A DNA stretch of 64,000 nucleotides from a virus: IMG/VR virus record IMGVR_UViG_3300020183_000008, positions 1 through 64,000 of that record, one strand, 5' to 3'. Below are positions 57,015 through 64,000 of the stretch, piece by piece. Made by a program: the position numbers and the translations under genes. The notes under the pieces were generated by a model. The model did no database searches. It was not told the origin of the DNA and worked only from the letters and a program-made list of their open reading frames with translations. Each line of letters begins with the position of its first letter. Position 1 is the first letter of the stretch.

Positions 57015-58370
57015 TCAGGCGTACCTTGCGGTGTTCGCAAGTTGAGCAACATCTGAAAAGAGGGCATAACGAGCGAAATTCAAACTATAAAGAGAAAAAT
57101 TGTCAAACCAGACCGTACCGGGATTCACATCCACAGCAATAACAGCGCGAACGAATCTAGCGTTTGCGGGGAATTGGTTGACGCTTCCCCCTTCATTACG
57201 GCAAAGATTTTGCGAATAACCATCAGCAAAAGTTGTCGCCGTAAAAGTAGTGCTGTTTAGCAACCAATATTCCTGATTCGCCGCAGGAGTGATATAATTC
57301 AAATCCTTATCATAAAAACGGCACCCTACACGAATGGTGCCTGTGCCACCGTTCACGCGAGTTTGAACTACACCACCAATCCCTTGAGTGGGGGATGCTG
57401 GGAAATGAGACCTAGCGTGAACATTCGAAAGAGAACCATCGCTAACATTTAAGGTATCTACTGTCGCTTCCCAAATGCCTGTGCCAGTAATCGAATACGT
57501 TCCAAAACCCATTGCAGAAGTAGATGAACTATCAAATGAAAGAGTTCCTGAACCTGAAACTCTTCTCCAAAAATTCACGCACGCTTGCTTGTTCGCCCAA
57601 TTTATTGGAGTGAGCGTAAAAGGGGTATTTGTTACGACTTGAGTGAAATTTAAATAAATAGTTGTTGTAGAAATCGCATGACCTACTGTGACAACATAAC
57701 CGTTCAAAGGACGCACGTTTGTAATCGCACCGGCTGTCGTGCTTAAAAAATAATTTTGACCTGCGTTCAAACCAGTCGTAGGAGCAAGACCTGAGAAATA
57801 AACATCCCCTGTGCTACCTGAAACATTCTGAATCATACCGAGAGCGAATTGGTTTACACTCGTAGCACCTACAGGAACGTATGCACCTGCTCCAGACAAA
57901 GCAGTGGGATCCCATCTTACGATTTGTCCATTGGAACAACCCGATTGAGATTGAGAACGACGAATATCAGGATTTGCTTCTTCAGTACGAAGATTTACAA
58001 GAAGGGTCGTCTCGTTCAAAGCAACACCAACGGTAATTACCAATCCATGCTCAGGTCTTGTTGATGTGATAGATCCAGCGGAAGACTGACTGAGATAATA
58101 AATAGTTCCCGCTACAAGTCCGGAATACCCCGTAATTCGACCATCTTGTACGATCAAATCACCCGTACCACCATTTACGTTGACAACAACACCTGCGGCT
58201 TGCGCGTTCGTGAAATTGTTAGCTTGCGCAGGTACATAGGCAGAACCATTAAATCGAACAACTTGCCCGCTAGTCACACCAGAAATGGGTACATCCAACA
58301 AGTACGCTGTATTTACGCGCTCGTCATCACCTCTAACCCAGTATATTGTACTTCTCGGAATCCGTGGCAT
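57015..58370 (-). CDS. Tail fibre or virion-surface protein with repeated beta domains
   Basis: The protein has 451 residues. Two repeats of about 90 residues near 75-130 and 180-245 share G-x-x-Y-Y/F-L-S, G-x-I-T, a P-x-x-G-x-V/L-T/V-V-G core and a closing Ile/Leu-rich strand. The C-terminal third is different, beta-rich and Asn-rich (N-F-W-R-R-V-S-G-S-G). Repeats of this kind are common in phage fibres and head decorations. A GAGG site precedes the ATG. It is the last gene of the baseplate block. Confidence 0.6.
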   Translation of the reverse strand: MPRIPRSTIYWVRGDDERVNTAYLLDVPISGVTSGQVVRFNGSAYVPAQANNFTNAQAAGVVVNVNGGTGDLIVQDGRITGYSGLVAGTIYYLSQSSAGSITSTRPEHGLVITVGVALNETTLLVNLRTEEANPDIRRSQSQSGCSNGQIVRWDPTALSGAGAYVPVGATSVNQFALGMIQNVSGSTGDVYFSGLAPTTGLNAGQNYFLSTTAGAITNVRPLNGYVVTVGHAISTTTIYLNFTQVVTNTPFTLTPINWANKQACVNFWRRVSGSGTLSFDSSSTSAMGFGTYSITGTGIWEATVDTLNVSDGSLSNVHARSHFPASPTQGIGGVVQTRVNGGTGTIRVGCRFYDKDLNYITPAANQEYWLLNSTTFTATTFADGYSQNLCRNEGGSVNQFPANARFVRAVIAVDVNPGTVWFDNFSLYSLNFARYALFSDVAQLANTARYA

Positions 58371-58395
58371 AAAAACCTCAATTATTAGGCATTTA

Positions 58396-60429
58396 TCAAA
58401 TTGTATTGCAGGTCACAGAAACGGATCCCAAAAGAGGTAACCCTGTCATATAATCTTTGTGCCCCGCTGGACCGTTATTCACAACACCCCCTTGAGCCAA
58501 ACTTCCAATTTTAACCAAAGGAGCATTCAACTCAATTTGTAATGCTTTCAAACTCAATCTTAATGCAGATAAGTTCATTACCCCAGCGAGAGTCGAAATC
58601 GTTACATTTCCAACCAAAGTTTTCAAATCTATGTTCCCTACACCCACCTGAACTTTGAAATTACCCACACCAATTTTAGTTTCTCGCTTACCGAGAAGAA
58701 TATCTTCGGTGATGGTACCTGCTAACATTTTCGTTTTTTTACTACCTAAGAGCATTTCTAGTTCTTTATTACCTAATAGAATTCTCTCGAAATCAGCAGT
58801 CGTACTACCTTTCGTTACGTTCGGGCTTGCAATCACCACCCTCCTACCAAAACCGATGTTGGTCTGTTGGTCGAGAGTGATGTTTTCACGCAACCCACCA
58901 CCGTAATTGTTGCTTTTATCTTCAACAAAGTTGTCTACTTTTTTACCCAAGACACGATGCTCTAGTTTACCATTTACTTGAACAATTTCATCGCCTCGTA
59001 TTTCAGTATACCGACTACCCTCGATGACCATATCTACGTTGCCCGCTAAACGTATTCTAGCTGCATTTCTTTGTGTATCTGTACCTGCAACCTCAAGATT
59101 CAAACCTTTTTCTAACAACAAGTCGAGAGATCTACTGCGGGTACTTTCCGCACCGAAACGCATCCGTACACCACCCTCGGTATCCAACAACAGGCTCCGA
59201 CCATCTGATGATTGTTTTCCGATAACCATCTTCAGTGAACCGAGTAAACCTATGTTCGCTGATCTTCCTGAGCCCATAGGATAGATCGCGGAAGACCTGT
59301 CTAATGAAAACTCTAGTACGCCCTCTTTGTTAAACGACAAACTTGTTTTTGTGTTCGGTAGTTTTACTTGAAAAGCAGTTGCTTGTTTTTCATCACCGTT
59401 GATACCGTTTGAAGTTTCGACAGGTATATCATCGGTGATTATGTCTTTTCTATTGTCAGAAGAAAACACAACGGATCTTAAAATTTTTCCGTATTTGTAT
59501 TTCCCTTCTTTGGAAATGGGATCGTTCCCTACCAAAGTACCGAGAGAAAAAGATACTAAAGGTTTTTTTACAATTCCATCTTTGTCGGATCCTGAACCTG
59601 AAATCAAAGGATCTTGGTTTGAATAAACAGATTCTTCAGGCGCACCTACGCTATCATCAGCGGTTTCTAATAAATCAAGTCTAAACTCAGTGAATGATTT
59701 TACTCCCGCAGCTCCGTATGGAGACTCACCATAAGGAAAGTTGAGATGCTTCGGTGAATTTGTAACTCTGAAAAACTTTCTTCCATCTGCAAGATATCGA
59801 ACAGCAGGGTTAAATTGATTTGAGAACTCAGGATGATCGATCAACTCATTTCTATGGATTAAACCAAAATTTAAGCGCCCTGCTTTTGAATTCAAAGTTT
59901 GATTTACAGCAAGAAACGACATCACGTTTGAAAAACTGTCGAGATTTATTTCATTAAAACTAGAATCTTGGAGGAAAATAGACCTGTCTATGCGAACATC
60001 AGAACCATGTTTAGATGAAATCAGAAACTCACCTGGATATAGCTTCCACTGCTTTAATCGTGAAAGAAGCCGCAAATTATCAGCATCCGAGATATTCGTG
60101 CTGCGTAACCTAAAAGGGTCAAAAAGATAAGAAAAATAAGGAGAAACGGGCAGGAATCCCTCAACAATCGGCAGACCCTCACCAACCGTATTATGCATGT
60201 AAGAAACAATCGCGATTGAACCTTCAGTAGGCATACCTCCCATAAAGGAACCTACAAAAGAATTCATGTTCGAGAAAGGCACGGCTGTGCTGAAAGCATC
60301 CGCATCCAAAAAACGAATATCAACGGTCATCCTAAAATAGTCTACCCGAATGACCTCAGCGTATCTTTTTCTTTGTGAATCTACTTTATTTTTGAAATTG
60401 GAATAAGGTTTTCTATCAAACTTAGACAT
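58396..60429 (-). CDS. Baseplate spike protein (gpV/VgrG-like, OB fold plus beta-helix)
   Basis: 677 residues from the ATG at 60429, overlapping the upstream stop by one base. The N-terminal 120 residues resemble an OB fold (Y-A-E-V-I-R-V-D-Y, G-S-I-A-I-V-S-Y-M, L-P-I-V-E-G-F). The C-terminal third has short repeated turns (L-L-G-N-K-E-L-E-M-L-L-G, L-L-G-K-R-E-T-K-I-G, V-G-N-V-T-I), suggesting a triple-stranded beta-helix needle. Spike trimers pierce the outer envelope when the tail contracts. It is followed by a fibre gene and preceded by the hub. Confidence 0.7.
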   Translation of the reverse strand: MSKFDRKPYSNFKNKVDSQRKRYAEVIRVDYFRMTVDIRFLDADAFSTAVPFSNMNSFVGSFMGGMPTEGSIAIVSYMHNTVGEGLPIVEGFLPVSPYFSYLFDPFRLRSTNISDADNLRLLSRLKQWKLYPGEFLISSKHGSDVRIDRSIFLQDSSFNEINLDSFSNVMSFLAVNQTLNSKAGRLNFGLIHRNELIDHPEFSNQFNPAVRYLADGRKFFRVTNSPKHLNFPYGESPYGAAGVKSFTEFRLDLLETADDSVGAPEESVYSNQDPLISGSGSDKDGIVKKPLVSFSLGTLVGNDPISKEGKYKYGKILRSVVFSSDNRKDIITDDIPVETSNGINGDEKQATAFQVKLPNTKTSLSFNKEGVLEFSLDRSSAIYPMGSGRSANIGLLGSLKMVIGKQSSDGRSLLLDTEGGVRMRFGAESTRSRSLDLLLEKGLNLEVAGTDTQRNAARIRLAGNVDMVIEGSRYTEIRGDEIVQVNGKLEHRVLGKKVDNFVEDKSNNYGGGLRENITLDQQTNIGFGRRVVIASPNVTKGSTTADFERILLGNKELEMLLGSKKTKMLAGTITEDILLGKRETKIGVGNFKVQVGVGNIDLKTLVGNVTISTLAGVMNLSALRLSLKALQIELNAPLVKIGSLAQGGVVNNGPAGHKDYMTGLPLLGSVSVTCNTI

Positions 60430-62618
60430 CAATTTTTACCTTTTCCAGAAGTATTGTTCTTCGCAGATGAGGGGGATGCGTTAGCTATTGTACCTGATTT
60501 GTCTCTACTAGATTTATTTTTAGTCTTCGTTGGAGATGGTACATCTTTTCTTTCCGCAGTCGGAGTCATGTTAGAGAGTTTTCTTGTAATTGTTAATCTT
60601 TGATTTGATGTATCTAAATTCAAAGAAGTTTTCTTAGGCTGAATCTGACCTTTTGAATCTAGTAGAAGATTTGATCCATAAGATATAACACCAACTAAAT
60701 CATAACCATCGGTGTCAGTGATGGGTTGAACCCCTGAGTTGAAAAAATCTCCATCAGAAGTTCTAGCTTTAGTCACTTGTCTTCTTTGGTTCATTTTCGT
60801 GCCTGTGCCCTTGATTTTATTGGCACTTTCTAAGGACTGCTTTTCGTTTGATAACTCATCATAATCTAGCTTATTTAACTGCGCTTGATTTGATGTCGTG
60901 CTCGGTCTCATGACCATGTTAGGACCGTACGGGCTTTTATATCGGAACGCTTCTAATGTAAGAGTCGTTCTCGCTGAACTACCGAAAGATAAGCTATGGC
61001 TAATTCCAGTGACATACGCGAAACAATTTTTCTCTTCGAAATAAATAGGGTAACCCAATTTTATCTCTGGAGTCAGAGGAATAGTAATTGAACCTGTCAT
61101 TCTTCTTGCATTGTGTCTATCCATTTCGTTCTGAGCGTATATTGCAAGAAGTTTTGATTGGTCAGACTCTTTAAATGAACCCACCATCTGTAAATCAGTT
61201 GTTTGCGCTCGAATACCGTATTTTTCAGCTAGTCGAGCATCAAAAGCGACACCGACATGTTGAATCTCTCCCGCTGTAGAAAATTCTTGCGTCAAAGATC
61301 CACGTACCGAAAAAAGCGTGAAAACATCATCCGATTCATCAATAGAGAAATCAAATATATCTTCATCTTTAATAACAAAAGGTCTATATGCTCGAACATC
61401 GATGTTGAAAAAAGGAGGCTTAAATACTATTTGACCATCGAGAGACATATAAAATTCATAGCCGATGTAATCTTTACAGGTTGTCGCGATGTCAAATAAT
61501 GAACTGAAAGATGAATTATCGACGGTATCAATATCAGCTATTTGACCATAAGGTGCAGCATTATCGATGAGTTGCTGCATCATCCTATCCAACCCAGAGT
61601 TATCAAAAGATGTTGATACTGATGCATCGACCGCATCATCGACATCTCTTAAACTCTGTGAAATAGATGATGCACCTTCAGTGCCTAGAACAACTGATTG
61701 AGACTTACTGTCTTTTCTGCTTTCAAGCTGAATGTTTGCCGATCGAAACTCAGATGCGTTTACTTTATCCTGAGGGTCTAAACGATTTTTTTGTTTGTTT
61801 AATTGTTCACCTCGGCTACCCTTATAACCAAAAATGATCAAATCAATAAAATTCGTATCATTGTTTTGGTCTAACCCAAACCTCTTAGTCCAATAATCAG
61901 CCAAAATATCATTCTGAAGATTTACCAAATCTTTTTTTGAAATTGGTTCATAGGTAGTAGACCTAAGAGCGCCGGTAAAAGATATTGTATTGAATGTTTC
62001 TGGGACGAAAGCTGCATTTATTGGAGTACCATCAGGAGATTTTCTTTGACCCCCGAACGCAAAATTGACTATCTCTTTGATAATTTCTTTTGGATTTTTT
62101 TTCTTAAAAACACCCACATACGGAACTGATGCAGCCCCCGTGTTTTCCATAGCCAAAACACTAGGACGTAAATTCATTTTTGTTATCTGCATCCAATAAA
62201 GCATATCAACACACTGAATTGAAAGAGTGTGTGTTTCACCTGAATAACTTTCATTGACAGACCTAACTATACCATGAAACTGCTGATAAGGTGGGGGTAA
62301 TTCAAGAACACCAGAAGAATTGACCGTGTGGAATCGACCTTTTAAGAAAATCTTAACTTCCATCATAGGTTTTATGATCGTTTGACCATCGGAAAAATAC
62401 TTTGAATACTCGCTTCTAGGCACTGATATTTCAAAAGACGCTGATGCAGGTGGAGCATCCACGTTTCCATTGATAGATAAGTTTGTTATATCATCGTTGA
62501 AATTTACACGCTCACCTTTTGAAGACTCAATATAACTTAACTGATTGATTAAAATGAAACCATCTGGCGCATATCTTTGCACTATCTTATGGGTATAAGT
62601 TTGCTTCAGATGTTTCAT
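60429..62618 (-). CDS. Baseplate hub protein (gpD/gp27-like)
   Basis: The protein has 729 residues. The N-terminal part has hub-like beta elements (F-H-G-I-V-R-S-V-N-E near 106-115). The middle (about 390-560) has Y-M-S-L-D-G-Q-I-V-F-K-P and Y-P-I-Y-F-E-E-K-N, then Y-V-T-G-I-S-H-S-L-S-F-G-S, the strand pattern of phage hub proteins of the late-control gpD type. The C-terminal 170 residues are polar and disordered. It overlaps the baseplate gene upstream by four bases and the spike gene by one, as expected for a hub and spike pair. The assignment is from layout and short motifs. Confidence 0.65.
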   Translation of the reverse strand: MKHLKQTYTHKIVQRYAPDGFILINQLSYIESSKGERVNFNDDITNLSINGNVDAPPASASFEISVPRSEYSKYFSDGQTIIKPMMEVKIFLKGRFHTVNSSGVLELPPPYQQFHGIVRSVNESYSGETHTLSIQCVDMLYWMQITKMNLRPSVLAMENTGAASVPYVGVFKKKNPKEIIKEIVNFAFGGQRKSPDGTPINAAFVPETFNTISFTGALRSTTYEPISKKDLVNLQNDILADYWTKRFGLDQNNDTNFIDLIIFGYKGSRGEQLNKQKNRLDPQDKVNASEFRSANIQLESRKDSKSQSVVLGTEGASSISQSLRDVDDAVDASVSTSFDNSGLDRMMQQLIDNAAPYGQIADIDTVDNSSFSSLFDIATTCKDYIGYEFYMSLDGQIVFKPPFFNIDVRAYRPFVIKDEDIFDFSIDESDDVFTLFSVRGSLTQEFSTAGEIQHVGVAFDARLAEKYGIRAQTTDLQMVGSFKESDQSKLLAIYAQNEMDRHNARRMTGSITIPLTPEIKLGYPIYFEEKNCFAYVTGISHSLSFGSSARTTLTLEAFRYKSPYGPNMVMRPSTTSNQAQLNKLDYDELSNEKQSLESANKIKGTGTKMNQRRQVTKARTSDGDFFNSGVQPITDTDGYDLVGVISYGSNLLLDSKGQIQPKKTSLNLDTSNQRLTITRKLSNMTPTAERKDVPSPTKTKNKSSRDKSGTIANASPSSAKNNTSGKGKN

Positions 62619-63937
62619 CCGTTTGACCTGCTCTTCTGTTTAGAGACAAAATCCAAAATGTAGCTCATCTTTGCGTTTTCATTTGAAGGAAGATTCGCGT
62701 AAAACTGTTCGGCTTCTTCAGCATCACGAAAATCCACCTTGAGACTCGCTCTTGCGTTATTAGAACCACCAGCTTGATATATAAAAGGTTTGGTTGAATC
62801 TCTTTTGCCTAAAGCTGAAACTAGAGTAGGAAACAGAGTCTCTTTTGGATTCTCGAAAACAGTTTTATTAGGTTCAGTGAATAGTGCATTTTGACTCGAT
62901 TTTGGAGATTCCCCTGAAGCTCTGAGAGCGGCTTCTATCGCACTAAACTCATCGGCAACGTAATTTGATTGATCTGTCAAATTATTCGCTGATATTCCTG
63001 TATCTACTTCACGATGATTACTCGATGACACACCCATTAAATCAAAAAGACTTACAATCGAGCTACAGTTAAAAGTAAAGCTGTAGTTCAATGTAAAAGG
63101 ATTTTCAGCATCTTCTGTTATTTCAAAAGATTCAAAATTACCGATGAAAATATCCTCAGCGTAAATTATGATTATATGACCTACATCAAGTATTCTGTTT
63201 CTACTTGAGGGAACCACATCTTCACCGTAAGATGTACCTACAACACATCCGTTGTTTTTGTATATTTGGACAAGGTTCATGAAGTTTGTGTATGATGCGG
63301 CTTGCCATCGTTCTAATCGAGTCAAACCTGTCTCAGCAGTGTAAAAACCGCTAATAACACCGCTCGCTGAAATCTGCTCAAGGTCATCGCCCCAACGCTC
63401 GGTCTTTATACCATTTCTCGTCCAAATGTTTTGCTGAACTTTTGATACGCTTCGTGACCAAGAAGAGGGGTTAACGAAAAGCATCAAATCTTGTGGAGGT
63501 GTTTTTTTAGCTGTTGCTGGGAGCGCGACCTTAAAAACCATAGGGAAAATAGGTGCTTTTGATGCAAATACAGGGGTGAGTGATTTTGCTTTTCTGTCAG
63601 CCTGCCAAACATCTAAGGTGTCTAGCTGTGTAAAAATAGCATCATTAGAAAGAACTACAGGGATAGAATCTGTATTTCCATCGAAATTAGGATCGTAGGT
63701 TTTAGGTGGTTTGTTTCTTGGGTCTAAGTTATTTTTGTATTGGTTTATCAAATCACCATAATTACTTACAGTATCATTCGTGTAAATATCAGAAGCAAAA
63801 CTTTTTGCTTCACCGATTACATCCGAATTGAATTTACTTAACGACCCTTTTCGGTCATCTAAATATTTTTGAAGTTTGTTCGTTGAAGATTGAAGGTCAC
63901 TCGCTGAACTGACTAAAGATTGACTGATTTTACTCAT
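62615..63937 (-). CDS. Baseplate or tail protein
   Basis: The protein has 440 residues. The N-terminus is helical and Ser-rich. The middle has L-F-V-N-P-S-S-W-S-R-S, W-G-D-D-L-E-Q-I-S-A-S-G and N-P-F-T-L-N-Y-S-F-T-F-N-C, elements I associate with baseplate proteins next to hub genes. The end of the truncated neighbour has the similar segment K-P-F-N-Y-N-F-N-F-N-F, so the two are probably paralogues. It overlaps both neighbours and belongs to the minus-strand baseplate operon. Confidence 0.65.
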   Translation of the reverse strand: MSKISQSLVSSASDLQSSTNKLQKYLDDRKGSLSKFNSDVIGEAKSFASDIYTNDTVSNYGDLINQYKNNLDPRNKPPKTYDPNFDGNTDSIPVVLSNDAIFTQLDTLDVWQADRKAKSLTPVFASKAPIFPMVFKVALPATAKKTPPQDLMLFVNPSSWSRSVSKVQQNIWTRNGIKTERWGDDLEQISASGVISGFYTAETGLTRLERWQAASYTNFMNLVQIYKNNGCVVGTSYGEDVVPSSRNRILDVGHIIIIYAEDIFIGNFESFEITEDAENPFTLNYSFTFNCSSIVSLFDLMGVSSSNHREVDTGISANNLTDQSNYVADEFSAIEAALRASGESPKSSQNALFTEPNKTVFENPKETLFPTLVSALGKRDSTKPFIYQAGGSNNARASLKVDFRDAEEAEQFYANLPSNENAKMSYILDFVSKQKSRSNG

Positions 63938-64000
63938 ACCTCAACCGTCGTCCTATGAACTTCGAAGTTAAAATTAAAGTTATAATTAAAAGGTTTTTCA
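63934..64000 (-). CDS. Partial CDS: C-terminal end of a baseplate or tail protein
   Basis: Only the last 21-22 codons are in the window. They end in H-R-T-T-V-E-V with a TGA that overlaps the next ATG (ATGA). The segment K-P-F-N-Y-N-F-N-F-N-F-E-V resembles N-P-F-T-L-N-Y-S-F-T-F-N-C in the next gene, suggesting a tandem duplication. The rest lies beyond the right edge. Confidence 0.5.
   Translation of the reverse strand, partial: EKPFNYNFNFNFEVHRTTVEV

Overview
The window is a piece of a tailed bacteriophage genome (Caudoviricetes), or of an integrated copy of one. It carries a large terminase and portal pair, a baseplate hub and spike block, a phage-encoded sliding clamp and clamp loader, dUTPase, and dense overlapping gene clusters. 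The DNA looks AT-rich. I saw no tRNA, rRNA, insertion sequence, integrase, capsid or lysis gene, and I cannot name the host. The hub and spike proteins suggest, but do not prove, a contractile (myovirus-like) tail.

Layout. (1) Positions 1-19780, minus strand: one reading frame with no stop codon that I could find encodes a collagen-like fibre protein of at least 6593 residues and runs off the left edge. It consists of four Gly-Xaa-Yaa blocks separated by three related globular domains of about 130 residues. (2) Positions 19952-28024: a glycan and methylation cassette of GT2 and GT-B glycosyltransferases and SAM methyltransferases, plus two unknown genes, directly beside the collagen gene. One GT-B enzyme appears to be split across two genes. 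(3) Positions 28048-30110: small unknown genes, a Dps-like ferritin and a 2-oxoglutarate (2OG) oxygenase-like protein. (4) Positions 30169-39278, minus strand: fibre or adhesin genes, portal, terminase and associated proteins. (5) Positions 39284-45911, minus strand: a sigma-region-4-like regulator, a NusG-like factor, clamp loader, sliding clamp, RdgC-like protein and TOPRIM protein. (6) Positions 45923-53853, plus strand: a tightly coupled operon with a DnaJ, zinc-motif proteins, four radical SAM enzymes and a 196-residue protein ending in a dense Cys/His tail. (7) Positions 53772-56979: dUTPase, a 2OG oxygenase followed by a catalytically dead paralogue, an unknown protein and a NeuD-type acetyltransferase. 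(8) Positions 57015-64000, minus strand: fibre, spike, hub and baseplate genes.

How the parts may work together (inference). The collagen-like protein puts Thr in the Y position of every second triplet, a site known to be O-glycosylated in some proline-poor collagens. The adjacent glycosyltransferase and methyltransferase cassette is therefore a plausible decorator of the fibre. The radical SAM quartet is co-transcribed with a protein whose last 21 residues are mostly Cys, His and Ser, which suggests post-translational modification of a phage protein resembling RiPP maturation. Either may be the undescribed system in this window. Transcription seems to use compact promoters: several first genes have a -10-like hexamer 5-8 bases before the start codon and no ribosome binding site, implying leaderless mRNAs. 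Convergent gene pairs overlap at their 3' ends instead of being separated by terminators.
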